Shown here: one piece after another, positions 1-12,276 of the stretch
How positions within the stretch are numbered: position 1 is the first letter of the stretch
Layout: every line of letters starts with the position of its first letter
Origin: Hyaloperonospora brassicae
Lineage: Eukaryota; Oomycota; Peronosporomycetes; Peronosporales; Peronosporaceae
Reading direction: 5' to 3'
Length of the DNA stretch: 64,000 nt
Assembly (NCBI GenBank): GCA_947650285.1
Contig: CANTFL010000007.1
Location: forward strand, 124,001 to 188,000
The notes under the pieces: generated by a model
Told to the model about the DNA's origin: nothing
Database searches by the model: none
Seen by the model: only the letters and a program-made list of their open reading frames with translations
Translations under genes and position numbers: made by a program

Positions 1-994
1 TATGAACTCCGCAAATAGATGCAGCAACTACTTGGTTCTGAATAATCGAACAAGCTGCACCCTCGTCTTTCGGCGCCTCAACCTTCCCACGTGACCTCGC
101 AGATTCGAGATACAGACGCGCAGCAAAATCATGCTCTCAGAGGTCAGCACGCGCTATCGGACCACAGCAAATTTGCTGCAGTAAAGTTTAGCACCTATGA
201 AAGACTTGACAGTCATCTTCTGGAAAACTAAGAAGCGACACTACCTGGGCAACATGACGGGCTTGACGCTTTTGCCTGTAGCACTTGAGCCGTGAGTAGT
301 TAATGGTCAGTCCATATCGCTCGGCGACAGAGGAGCTCTCTAACTATTCCCTCTTTATCAATCATCTCAAGTCGACACCAGTGCCCTTTGTTGTTCCTTT
401 TGCACAAGCGTGATCGGCCTTCGCCTCTCTTTTCATTATTCTCTCCAACACATCAGCAACTCCGACAATTGCTTCATCACACGATGACCACGGCTACATT
501 GTAGTCATCACTTCGCATAACGCACGAGCCATGCCTAAACGTGACAAGCGATATCCAAAGTTGCTTGCTTATATATATACTTACGTGTATCTTCACCTGC
601 CACCCATATGCGATTATTCAACACCAATAACAGCAGTACTTGGGGCTACCCATACACTATATAATGCCAAGCTCCTCGTACATTCCATCCCCTTCCGCAT
701 TTATCTTTGCTTTATCGTGCTATTGAGTCGTCGGGTGAACCTCATCGAAGCAGTACCCCATACGATCGTAGTAACTCAGATACCTTCTCCTGAGCGTCGG
801 CAGTCACATCCAGAATTCAGCTTTGTCGACTTATGGGCTCTAGAAGAAGAAAAGTGTCGATACCCATTTGTTGCATGCAAAAACGTCGCAAGGGTCCTTG
901 GAATTGGTGTCTTCGAAAACAGTGCACTCATTTTTTGGGGGCAAGCTAATAAGGCACCCGTAATGTCGTTGATTGACTGATGGCGGTCTATGTT

Positions 995-1084
995 GTGACG
1001 GAATTGGTCTCGCTTACCTAATCCAACAACGACCATGTATTGGCAGACATGGTCGTCATTGAACTAGGTAAGCGAGACCGTCAC
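995..1084. repeat. Two-tier hairpin (nested inverted repeats)
   Basis: The outer arms GGTCTCGCTTACCTA (1006-1020) and TAGGTAAGCGAGACC (1065-1079) are perfect 15-bp complements. Inside them ACGACCATGT (1029-1038) pairs with ACATGGTCGT (1047-1056). Beyond a four-base bulge, GTGAC (995-999) can also pair with GTCAC (1080-1084). The result is a long bulged cruciform or RNA hairpin of about 90 nt. Its origin is unknown; a MITE or a fragment of a hairpin-rich retroelement are both possible. Confidence 0.75.
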
Positions 1085-1401
1085 TTTTGTGACAATGATG
1101 CGGACGTAGGCTGCTGTGTAGCCCTCGCAGCATAGCATAGCATTACATCACTCCTCACTGACTTGTGCTTCATCGCCTTGTACTTATAATGCTCTTTGTG
1201 TACGCACTTGCGAGCTGCGTGCAGCAAGTCGCTGCAAAACGTGTCATTCTGTCCTGTGGTAATGGATGAAAATGCAAAGATGCGCGTGAATCGGAATCTA
1301 CCACCTTTGCTGAAGGGTTGTTGGGTAGTTAATGGATGAAATAGTTGTTCGCATCATCTCGTAAGGTGTGGGCAGACATGTCACTTCGCCTTTATGCAAG
1401 A

Positions 1402-1472
1402 TCGAGCCAGTTCGAAGGAATAATACCCTCATAAACTTGACCTGACCCATTTAGTGGATCAAACTGGCTCGA
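1402..1472. repeat. 11-bp inverted repeat with 49-nt spacer
   Basis: TCGAGCCAGTT (1402-1412) is perfectly complementary to AACTGGCTCGA (1462-1472). It lies in non-coding DNA between two other hairpin clusters. Confidence 0.6.
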
Positions 1473-1736
1473 CCTAATCTTTGCAAAATCTGATATTCGT
1501 TGTATTAGATTTGTTTCATAAATATTGACTTTTAGCTCTTTACGCGAGGCAAACTCCAGGCAAAATCGAATCCTTAGAAGGCAGGCTCAGTCCCTTCGTA
1601 TGCTGGAAAATACCTGGCCAGAATTGTAAACGAAGTCTAGCATGTCTTTGCCTTTTTATTGGTGAGACGATTGTGCGGACGGCAACGCTAACAACATCGT
1701 TTTACACGAATGCAAGTACCTCAAAAAAGTATCGAG

Positions 1737-1848
1737 GCCATCTGGCTAAATGGCGATACTCACAAAATTAGCCCTCTGACTAAATTTGTGAATATAACGA
1801 AAACGGAGACACTCGCAAAAATGGCGCTCTGGCTATATTTGTGAGTGT
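1737..1848. repeat. Three consecutive short hairpins
   Basis: Three hairpins follow one another. GCCAT/ATGGC spans 1737-1754. TCACAAAATTAG (1760-1771) pairs with CTAAATTTGTGA (1780-1791) with one mismatch. ACACTCGCAAA (1809-1819) pairs with TTTGTGAGTGT (1838-1848) with one G-T wobble. The spacing and stem length resemble those of the hairpin-rich Gypsy element further along, so this could be a decayed fragment of such an element; that is inference. Confidence 0.5.
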
Positions 1849-3990
1849 ATCCATTTCCGCCATGCCCACAAACAAGACCCGCTCTTTGTGGCAAAAACGA
1901 AAAGCCTGCCGTTTTGATTGGACTTCAATTGCTTCGTCACAACAGCTCTCTTTGGCATAATCCTGAACATCGCAATGGATGACGTGCAGACGTTACAAGC
2001 TTGCAGTGTTCCGCTTTTCGGTAAATGTGGCCTTGACGATCGGTGTCGATGATGGAAACCTATTGTTACGCTGTGCAAGAGGCTGGATCTTGGGAGCAGC
2101 CGCGTGATCAATCAAAAGTTGAATCGAAGACGCGTGGCATTGACAAGGAACCAAGACGGAAAAAGATCGCGCGCGAGCGCTACGATCGAGCAGCACGCAC
2201 CTTACTCTGTAGTTTCTTTCTCGTGTCCAGACAACTTGTCATTTCCTGTTCTACAATTGATACCTCATCTAGTTTTAGGATACAGTGACAACAACGAAGC
2301 CGACGAAAGCTCATGGCATTGCTGTGCATCGCACTGTGGAGGTTCAAGGTACAATGGGATCTCATGCACGCGCAGTGTGCCTTATTCCTTGTGCTTCGGA
2401 CACGTTTTTTGCGTGCATTTAAGTACTTTGACCGGTAAGACGTCCGACTGACTGGGCACGACATGCGTTACCGCCACGATTTGTATTGCCGCCATGCTGA
2501 ATAAAATACGTGACACATGGAAAACGTGTACGATGCCTTACGGCATTCGCATCTGACATTTGCACACACATCTTAGCTCTAAAAGTAGGTGCTCTACAAA
2601 GACGACTACCATGGAAGGCTTGGTAAGCGCAGTCATCAAGTTGACACAGGAACGAAATTGTGATTGTACAGCAAAATGGTGAGCTTCACATATGTTCGCT
2701 GATGTTCGTATCGTTTGTAGGGAGCGTCTTGCACACTGCGTGTTGAAAGCGTGTACCTCCGTGCACTTATTGCGACGCAGAAGACGAATATTACGGTAAA
2801 GTTGGAGCTTCACGGCAAAATGCAACAGTCGCAGCTCCACAAATGTCATGTCGTGGAGAGTGACGATTTCTCAATACTGCGTCATTACGCATTGATATAG
2901 CAACACGTCGCGGGATGGAGGGTGTCGTGGCACGATGAGGTGGCCAGCCGCTGGCAAGACCTTGCTGATCATGACAGCCGGCGGTAAAGGTGAGGGATGT
3001 GAGGGATGATGTATCCTGCATTACACTATTCGCTCGTTTCGTAGAGATCGCGCGAGATAGAAATGGCAGAACTGGCTGGTGCTAGAACTGGCACTGCTAC
3101 TTCATTCACGCTGTTCGTTGCACGATTCATCGGGTCCCACTCATGTCAATGACGTGATACAGTGCAAAGCAATTCTTTTGACCTAACATGTATCTCCTTC
3201 CCAAGTTATGCATCACTTGCTTCGTAAAGAGTCAGCAGCTAAGCTGCCTTGTCTGCAAAGAACATGATGGTGTGTACGCATCGATCAACATCGAATTGAA
3301 GCAATGCGCGAAAGTATACGCATTGTGGACTGCATGCTTTTGCAAAATAAACAGAAAGCGAAGATAGATATGGTCCAGTGTCTTTCTTAACATTGGGCGT
3401 ACGTGCGCAAGCACGACATGACAAGAAGTCGTACTATTACTTTATCTGCGCAGAAAGCGTAATACTGTCGACAATATCGAGAGGTATGACTTCTGCAGAT
3501 GACCCTTTGCTAAGATTAAGCAACGCAGCAGCTCCTCCACGCAACGCCAAAGGTAAGCAAAATTGAGGTGACCCCTGCTGGGTAGCTCTTGTTGATGATT
3601 ATGTGACAAAAATGAAGCTGAACACCAGACACACCTCTCAGCAACATGGAGTGTTCTGTTTGAGAAAAGATGGAGAGATACGGTGGAGGAACAGTCAGCC
3701 TGCTACACGACGGCCTTTTTTGTTGCTCGAGGTTTACCTGCTATATATCGAGTAGACTAGCGAGAGTGCAAAAGTTAGACGTCGAGAAGTTGGTCAGCAT
3801 TGTTGTCGTTCTAAAACGGTGTAAATGTCACGTCCTCGCGGCAATGGTATGTCTAACAAAGATCATGATCAGCACAATTCGATTGAACCTATCACTAGGA
3901 GGTTGTGACAGTTGCCATCGAGGAGTGATAGATTTCCGACTCAATTATCTTCTCATGCAGCGCAATCAACGCCAACTTGCTATAGTGCGT

Positions 3991-5490
3991 TTACATGATC
4001 GCGGCATCTGCTTTCGCAAGAGGTAGTTCCCATAGCTTCATTCGCTTGTCGTACGATACGGTTACCAACATCGGTGATTCCGTCGAGGGTACAGGCGCGG
4101 GACACGCGAGGTCTCTCACCAAGCCGTCGTGGGCGTCAAACGTCTTCACAACACGCTCTGAAGCAACAGACCACACAAAGATCGCTCCGCTATCTTCATT
4201 ATTTGAGATCACATACTTCTCAGACGGATGCCAAACAGCGCGCGGCTGGCTATACGGACCAGCCTTGTGTCCGTAAAAGCTGCGTAACACCGCATTCTGC
4301 TTCACCTTCATTCACCATACACACCACCAATGTTAGCAAATGTACGAAACAGACCATTGTACACACGACCTACAGCGAATATGAAGTTTCGGTTCGAGTC
4401 CGTCGCTGCGAGCAAGTATTTGCCACTGGGCGATAGGCTTAGGTCCATAATCGTGTAGGACACGTGCTCGATGCCGTCCGAGTTCATGTTGACTCTGAAT
4501 CAAGTGTACACACATCAAAGGGGAAGTGAGACTCGACCAGCAAGGATCAAGCACTTGCTCTTCGTACCTTTCCTTCTCAAACGTCACGCAGTCGACATAA
4601 TGAACGTAGCAGTCGTCTCGCACGGCAATTACCAGCACTTCGCGTCTCTGTTCTCCACTGGCATCCGCACTCTCGGACACCACGTCTGGAGCAAACACGA
4701 GCGCCTCGATCGTCCCATTGAAGTAGAACGACTTGATTTTCGTACACTGCTCGCGGCCGCTCACGCCACCTGCTTCGTCCAGGCCGGAGCACTGGTACAC
4801 GTTCACGACCTTGTCACTCGCCCCTGTTGCAAACACACGTCCCGATGCACTCCACGCGACTCGAAACGTGCCATGCCGTGTGTGGTCGTGAAACTGAGCC
4901 ACCACTTGGACGTGCCACGCGTCGCCCCGCTGCGCCAACTTGTACAGCGCATGTCGGGCGTCCATGCCAGCGGCCACAAAGTAGTCTGCGTACTCTGCAC
5001 TGGGGTTGAACGATAGCGCCAGCACAGGTCCACTTGTCTCGGCCGCAACGAGCAGCGCTCGCGTCTCCCAGTTGTGCACGCACACGCACTTGTCCGCTCC
5101 CCCCGTGACGACGAGAGTGGGCCTTGTAGCGTGTACACTGACACTCAACAAGTTCCCGAACGCGTGGACCTTATCGAGTGTCGCACGGGACTGAATCAGA
5201 GGCTCGGGAACGGCCAGTAGCAGCTCGTCCGGCACTTGGAAAAGACTCGGAGCGTCTGGAAGACGTGTCGTCTGCTGCTGCGTCTGCCGCTCGAGCAGGA
5301 GGCGGTTCGCCTCGGCCAGCACCTCGTTCTCGTCCGTCAGCTGTCGGATGTGCTCGCCACTCGACTCGACGAGACGGTCGTAGCGCTCCTGGAGCACACG
5401 CAGCGCCTCCCGCAGCGTCGCGCTCTCTGCTGTGGGGTCCATGACGTGGTCAGCTTCCGATCGACGAGCCAATTCGGAGGCATTTATCAA
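3991..5490 (-). CDS. WD40-repeat protein with N-terminal coiled coil
   Basis: This is a three-exon gene read on the minus strand: 5490-4568, 4494-4374 and 4305-3991 (stop included), giving 452 residues. Both introns keep the frame; the second contains a TGCTAAC branch-point motif. Residues about 20-70 (ALRVLQERYDRLVESS onward, rich in E, L and R) look like a coiled coil. From about residue 85 there are beta-propeller blades, recognisable by phrases such as VTGGADKCVCVHNWE, FATGASDKVVNVY and a final SYDKRMKLWEL. A start at Met17 is also possible. I cannot assign an orthologue; WD40 proteins act as scaffolds in many complexes. The gene stands alone between gene-poor regions. Confidence 0.85.
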
Positions 5491-5675
5491 GTCTGAAGGG
5501 TTTCAGTGACCGACAGATATGCTCTTGCTATGTGCAGATGACGTGGGGTGCAGGGTAAGCTTTGTCTCTGTTTCGCTTTGCAATGTGCTTGTAGACATGG
5601 TATACTGAACCCGCGTCTGCAGATACTGCTTTGGCTGGTACCTTCTTGATACAAAAGCAAAAAACGAGCGCAGCC

Positions 5676-5798
5676 ATGGCGGATGAGGATCCTTCGTACT
5701 CTGCTATGTGAGACGTTGTATCGGATCCCGCCCATTTTGTCTAATAGACATCCCTTTATCTCGAAATAGGTATTTCACCTACGCGTTTCAAGCACAGG
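5676..5798 (+). pseudogene. Possible truncated 5' end of a gene (two small exons)
   Basis: An ATG at 5676 opens a short frame that reaches a GTGAGA donor after 5707. An AG acceptor at 5768-5769 lets the frame continue through a run beginning YFTYAFQAQ to a GTAAGC donor after 5798. Both junctions keep the frame, which is unusual by chance. No further exon is visible in the AT-rich DNA downstream, so this may be a gene stub cut off by rearrangement. No function can be assigned. Confidence 0.3.
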
Positions 5799-8050
5799 GT
5801 AAGCTTGTGGTCAACACGCATCGCTGTGATTCGGTTTTATAACGGGATAATAGGCATCCGGTCATAACCGAAAAATGCACCCCAAGGTATGACCAATATG
5901 TATGTGCATCAAAAGTACGAAAACGAACATGGTGCCGACTTTTCCCGACAACAAAAGAGACAAATGTGCACCAAATGACCCCATAGATAAAAAATATAGC
6001 TGATAAGATGGAAACAATAATCGGATGCACTAACTACTATATACAATGTAATAGAATGCACTCACTAATGTAAAAAATGCAACTTAAGAACATTCGAGCC
6101 TGGATTCTTTGAGCACATTCACGTACATTCTTTTGTTGCCTTTTCATTCCGTTAAACAGAAAGCATATCCCCGATACCCGTCAATACAATCTTCGCAAGC
6201 AGGAAAATAAACGTTTACACGTCAATTGCAAACTGACAGTGCTTTTTATCATCCAACTGTGAGGCCTCATTGCTGCTATCACATTCGGGACGACGCTACG
6301 ATTTAACATTGTATCAATATGTACACATCGCCTATAGATATCTTGAGCTTAGATAGAAGAGACAGCGCATTGTCAAAGCGTCGCCATAAAATGCTGTGAA
6401 AATGTATACAAAATGATAAGTCAACATAGGACGACGAATGAGTTAGGAAGAAAAACCAGACATTGTATAACGAGCTTACATCTTCGCTTGGCGCTATTTC
6501 AGGTTGTCACACGGATGATTGCGGACAAGCAAAGTGAAAGGTATCTTGATAGAAATCGCAATATTGATAATTTGTTTCACTCACCACAAAAATGAAGCTG
6601 ATAGTGGTGGTAGCAGTGTTGATGCGATCTGATTTTATATGTATATATGAGTTTTAAAAATTCGACGCAACATTGTTGTCTGCACTGGAGGACATTATGC
6701 ACGCAACAGCAGACACCTCGTTCCTCTCGGTCCATTTCAAACCATAGCACGAAAGACTGATGCTACGTTTTGCTGCGTTTCGAACAGAGTCGCTATACCT
6801 GCGTCTACACAGAATCATGATGCTCACTTTGAAGGTATTTCGTATCATAAGGTCGACAATCTAGCGTGTCGACAGCATTTATGGTGTAGATCTAAGCAAG
6901 CATTGGTGCAGAAATATGTTCTTACATTACCAAAGTGCCTGTAAAGAGCATGGATAATTTCATGACAAGATAATGTATTACATGTCGGGATACACCACCA
7001 CTCTATCAAAGCATATTACCATCGGATCTTTACACATTTGAAACCGATGAGATACCCGAGCTAATCAAACATTTTTCCATTGGCTACGCACAACCAAAGC
7101 TGACAACGACAAAGAAGATACAGATACGGCATAAGCTACGCTCTCCTTAAATCTCTAGATACATGTAGGTGATGAAAAATATACTTGAACCACCTTAGCA
7201 TACAAAGAATTCCGGCCAGTCGAGAATGACTAAGCTTTAGTCGTATCTGTATATAGAAGCCGCTATACACTTACACAAACGAGCGTTCTCGTCCCTTACA
7301 AATTATCATGCTATCTGGTATATTCACGTATAGATGCGGCGAATGATCGGGCGTAGCAGCATTTGGAAAGGATAGACAGAAAAAGACACATGAAATTGTA
7401 TCCAAGCTGTGCACCTGTAGTCACCACAAGAGCCTGTACACAAAACGGAGTAAGCATTTGCGGAATGAAATGTACCGTGCCTACGATATCTCAACTTCCT
7501 ACGAAGTATAAGGTATTTGAAAAAGCGTGTATATCAGTATTGTAATGTGATCATTTTATCATAGAAGTAATTTGATAGCCACATAAAAACCTTAAAAATG
7601 AAGTCTTTAAACAATAAGATTGCATGTAACGAAAGATCAAGATTACTATTGGCATATAGATAACTTGCACCACATTTTTAGCATCAAATTATCGCGGGGC
7701 AGACTTGACATCGATGATGCGATCCGATTCGACTGAGATCTGCGCTTCGAACCAGTATGCGGTCGCATGATTAATCAGTGGTACGGTTCAGGGTCCACTT
7801 TGGCAAAGGGTTAACTTTACAATCATTAACTACGCAATGTTATGCTAATGATAAATATTCTATAAGGTTAGTTTGCATTTTTATATGTATAAGACACGTA
7901 CCTTGTTTAAAGCGTTCTGGTTCACCATAGTAAGAATCCTTGTTAAGGCATATACTATTCAGCACTCAATGCTGTTGATTCTCTTCTCTACATAGCATAA
8001 TTCACTTGAGGCAAATATAGAAGCTCAGTGAGCGAAGCAGACTCGTTTCG
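5799..8050. other. AT-rich stretch without recognisable genes
   Basis: No frame here shows a recognisable domain or coding-like codon use. Base composition is markedly more AT-rich than in the gene island. Probably decayed repeat DNA. Confidence 0.5.
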
Positions 8051-8164
8051 TAGTAATTGTTGGGAATGAAGTCAAGCTCCTGGAGCTAAAAGCCTTCTCC
8101 TGGTAAACGAGATGCTGTAGCTACGCTAAATGCGTGGTATAGTCTTCACCACTGAAGGTCTTCC

Positions 8165-8520
8165 TTGTTAATGCCGATTCGTACTCCGCTACCACATCCG
8201 ATAAATCTGCGGCCAGACTATCTGCAACTCTCATTCATACTCTCCCGCCGAATATACGACCCATAAGACTCGGCAAAGTGTGCCGATGCGACGCTTTGTG
8301 GGCGCCGATTCTCACTTGGTATGGTAGATTTATGCTCTTCACAACAAATTACGTGGTTAGCGACTAAATGATGCGCATCCAATGACCTACAAGAGAAGGG
8401 GGCCATAGCAGTGAGAATATACCTACTGTTTTATATGCGTTTTGCATGTTCTTCCGACGACTATCTCGGCCTACGATCTTTAAAGATATTTGTGTAATGA
8501 GCAACCACGCGAGCGCCGCG
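8165..8520 (+). repeat. Copia 5' terminal region (LTR and leader), copy A
   Basis: This segment shares diverged but collinear blocks with 12530-12880 in direct orientation. Shared landmarks are a TCGTACTCCGCTAC-type block near 8187 against about 12547, a TTAGCGAC block near 8356 against about 12732, an AGAGAGGGCCAT-type block near 8395 against about 12770, and a TTTGCATG block further on. The two copies lie about 4.3 kb apart and flank the Copia remnant. A TGTTGGGA motif at 8059 is a candidate LTR start. The shared block probably includes LTR end, leader and the first part of gag. Confidence 0.5.
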
Positions 8521-8927
8521 GAGGGTAATATGTAGAAGTTTTACTCGTCGTTGACCACAATGATGCTGTGGTTGAGAGTACAAGGATGTGATTTTCTGAT
8601 ACTGCGTCGAATTCACACATTCCCGGTAATAAAACGCACATGCAAACATGCAGAGCATACGTTAGCGTGGCGGCGAAGATTGCATTCCGTATAGCTGGTA
8701 CGAGAACCGTAGAACTGGTAACAAAAGTAAAAGTAAATACGCTAGTATTTTTTGGATAACGTCTTGAGTATCCCGGGAGCAGAATACAATTTATTCTCTC
8801 GAGACCCCGCTATTCGTCAAGGTTCTACATTCAAAATTCAATCACGCTACGCGAATTTTAGATCTTATAAGAAATTCGAGGGATGGCTCTGGTAAACTCA
8901 AAAGATGATGCTCGGAGGTTACGCGTG

Positions 8928-9028
8928 AAATTATCTTTCCAGCGATATGGTCAGTTGCCACAGGGTAAAGCGCTGTAAAATTATCTTTCCAGCGATATGG
9001 TCAGTTGCCACAGGGTAAAGCGCTGTGA
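8928..9028. repeat. 50-bp tandem duplication
   Basis: A block beginning AAATTATCTTTCCAGC and ending in TAAAGCGCTGT occurs twice in a row with a period of exactly 50 bp (TTATCTTTCC at 8931 and again at 8981). The copies are almost identical, so the duplication is recent relative to the decayed Copia sequence around it. Confidence 0.85.
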
Positions 9029-9249
9029 AACTACACAATGACCGAAGGAGTAGGATAATCACAATTTTGGTATAAGAGACTTTGCCATGACTGTCCACAG
9101 CTTCTGAAATCCATGGTGAATTAAGGACTGATGCGAGGTATGATGCTAACAAATCGACAGCATTGCACGTGCTACGCGTGTCATTTTTAGAAAGCAAAAT
9201 CGAAAAACGCATGGTAAGAATCTTGATTGCGCGATAAACGTGCCAAATT

Positions 9250-12200
9250 GAGTGGTATATGCAGATTTGCTGATGCCTGGACAGTCAAATGCGACCAAAA
9301 ATGTGGCAATACTGGTGATTATGGACGGTTACTCGAGTTTTATAACCGTGACGTTACTCACAAGCAAGGACAGCAATTTTGATGATAATCAAATGCAAGA
9401 AAAGGTTCTATTGGCAGAACGGCAAGCCGATCGACATATAAGAAATCGTTGATACAGTGTGAAACAAGTACTTAGCGACGAAGGTGGAAAGTTTTGCGAT
9501 TATGCGATCGAGGCTTGGCACTTCTCGAAAAGGATTGAGCACGTTAGAGTTGGACTTAAAATCTCGTAGCTGAACCTGTGCGAAAGAACACATCCGTCGA
9601 TCGTAGACATGACGAAATCGGCTAGGGCTCGTTCAGGTTAACCCGAATTCTATGGCCTGACGCTACGCGCTATGCAGTGTACGTAAAAAAAATTGAGTGC
9701 AAAAACAAAAACACGCACGAAACCCGTACAAAATGATGCTTGTAGCTAAGCCTGACATACAGGAATATCAGGGCATTCGGGGATGTAGAATACGCGCATA
9801 AACCAGAATTACCAGGATGCAAGAAAAGTGATCTGAATATCAGATTAGTTTTGTACTTGGCTACGCAGAAGATGTGATCAGGTACAAAGTATATTTTTCG
9901 GATGACCATACCGCCAAGTTTGTATCGGATCTATGTGTTACACAGAATAATTGTCTACAGCGATCGGCATGTTGTATAAGTGGAAGAAGATGATCTTCTA
10001 TTGTTTCACTTTGATCAAGACGATGAAGATCTATGCACCATCACTGATGACGATATGGTGAGCGCGAAAAGAAACTATGTATCGACTCAAAGCATGGACG
10101 ATGCCGCACATTCTACTGTTGTCTTTGACTATGATCCCGAACATTTAGTGAAGGATGAGCAATTTGATCCTCATGAAATTGGTCGGTTTGGAACGAACGA
10201 TGAATATGAGGATGACGTGCACTCCATAGTTGGTACATGTGGATCTACCGTAGCCGAGTATGACGAAGACGAGACGGAACTAAATAAACGGTTGAACTGC
10301 AGTTTCGAAGCAGTTTCTGAAGTCTGCACAGACGATGAAGGGTATCTAGGATGCAATAATTCGATTGTTCCTAGATCCTTGAGTCCCGATATGATGCCTG
10401 ATGGTGTAGAAGAATCGACGCTTTGCGATGAAGTGACGCAAAACAAGCTGAATTATAAAATCTCAGGAAAACGCATTTGTCGCTCTGAGACACCATCGGA
10501 AGCACACCGTGTCGATCAAGATGAACCGAAATATATGTAAAGAGATCAAGGTCTGGACTTTTTACGGTACGTGAGCGAAAGTATATAGGATATCTCGATG
10601 ATTCCTTAAGGAATACGGCGCTGACGTAAACACAAGTATTAAATCGAAGCGGAAATCTATTCGAGCGAGTTGTATCAAGCTTTCTATACGTCGTCATGAA
10701 ACACTGCAATCTAAATACAAAAAATAATTTTTTGCAGCAGAGTTGAAAAAATGTCTGCGTTGAGATCAAAGGATACAATTGCAGAAACTGAGGGTACTGC
10801 GGCTCCAAAGGATGCGCTCTTGATTATAACCATGAGGGTACATGCTGTGTAAGCTGATCAAAAAGGATATGATATCAGGTTTAAAGCAAGAATTGTGGCA
10901 TTATAGATCTATGAGCGACCAGTAATCAATTTATAAGATACCGTGGCACGAATGTCTTCATTTCTGTTAATAATTGCTCAAGAGGCCAATATTGAACTTA
11001 ATATCTATGGCGGGGAATCAACACAGCGTACCAGAATGCCTCATTCAGCACTAAGCAGTGCCTACGATCGGTTAATGGATATCCGTGCAAGTCGAATGAA
11101 AATGTATACATCGCTCCGAAATCCTTATATGGGCTTCGTCAGCCATGACATGAGTGGAATTCGGAGCTGAACTAGTCGTTCCGAGACCATGACTATCATC
11201 GTTCACGAATCGAGCCATTTCAGTATTATTGATCTCATAAAGATACAATCTTATATGTCATTGTCTATGTGGATGACAAATTGATCGCGACAAACAATGC
11301 GTACTAATAAATAAACCTGATCGATAACGTAAATGGCTGCTATGAAATCAAATATCAAGAATTAATGACCCAGTATCTTGATGTCGTAGTGCAACAGATA
11401 GACACAAGAATCACGATATGTCTATAACAGTATGCAAAGGATTACACGCAATTTTGAGTACAATAAGGCACATACTGTGTGCGACATAATGGAAGTCAAG
11501 ATGTGGCTGGTGGGGGGACAACGCGAACAACAGACAAAGAGCAGTTACTTATTTTCCTTATAGTGAAGCTATCAGATGCTGATGTATCTAGATACTATTG
11601 CTAGACCTAATTAAGCGTTTGTAGTAGTCCAGCTAAGTCAATTCGTCGCTCATGCATCCACTGATCATGTTAGGACATTAAAACGAGTTTTACGGTGTCT
11701 GGCAGGCACATTGCGCAATGGAGTCACGTATGCTCGACCGAATTACGACATGATGAACGATCGCATTGTGAAGATTGTAATTGATGGATTTTGCGATAGT
11801 GACTGGGTTGATAACACCGATCAACGCAAGAGCATTACAGGTTACGTGTTATAATTGACTGAAGGTGCAGTTGCATGGATGTCATGACTCAACCTATGAT
11901 CGCGCTATCAATAGCAGAAGCTAATTATGTCGCTGACTGAAGCAAGTATGTAATCGATGGTCGATTACAACATTGTTGCAAGACATACTGCGGCCCAAGT
12001 TCCGTATCGTATTATTTATTGGTATTGACAACCAAGCGGCTCATATTATGGCAACAAATTCGACGTACAGTCTACGTACACGCCATATTATGTTACGGTG
12101 GCACTACGTGAGGAAACAAGTTCAGTAAGATGTTATTGAGCTACACAAAGTAATATGCGAAGAAAAGGAGCTGACATGTTAACCAAGCCTCTTGACAAGC
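9250..12200 (+). mobile_element. Decayed Ty1/Copia retrotransposon (pol remnants)
   Basis: Pieces of a Copia polyprotein follow in the right order on the plus strand, broken by stops and frameshifts. Integrase-like phrases come first: YADLLMPGQ and LVIMDGYSSF at about 9255-9350, VLSDEGGKFC at about 9467-9500, and ERTHPSIVDM at about 9580-9612. Then VLGYAEDV leads into an acidic spacer. The RT catalytic box YVDD is readable at 11266-11277 (context VIVYVDDKLIATN). RNase H-like text follows (DSDWVDNTDQRKSITGYV at about 11800-11850; GIDNQAAHIMATN at about 12023-12060). No long intact frame remains, so the element is dead. Confidence 0.85.
9980..10540 (+). pseudogene. Acidic spacer of the Copia polyprotein
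   Basis: This 186-codon frame is very rich in D and E (MEEDDLLLFHFDQDDEDL at the start). It lies directly after the integrase-like text ending VYFSDDHTAKFVSDL and about 400 bp before the RT block. Acidic spacers of this kind link integrase and RT in Copia polyproteins, so I read it as a surviving piece of the element and not as a host gene. The apparent ATG is probably internal to the old polyprotein. Confidence 0.6.
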
Positions 12201-12276
12201 AGCGTCTTTGAAGATGGATGCGCTTGTCTGGTGTGGGTGATCATCAGTGACTTATCGTCGCATTTTGAGAAAGTCG

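Larger units (their letters stand above)
1..3990. other. Gene-poor 5' region with inverted repeats
   Basis: I see no convincing gene in this stretch. Open frames exist (for example 531-980 on the plus strand, 149 codons) but show no recognisable domain, no conserved motif and none of the GC-rich codon use seen in the clear genes of this window. The notable content is inverted repeats, listed separately (995-1084, 1402-1472 and 1737-1848). Confidence 0.5.

Noticed and set aside
531..980. 149-codon plus-strand frame as a gene
   Set aside because: AT-rich codon use, no domain, no splice or promoter context; overlapped by a frame on the other strand.
9980..10540. Acidic 186-codon frame as an independent host gene
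   Set aside because: It continues, in order, a decayed Copia polyprotein between integrase and RT remnants.
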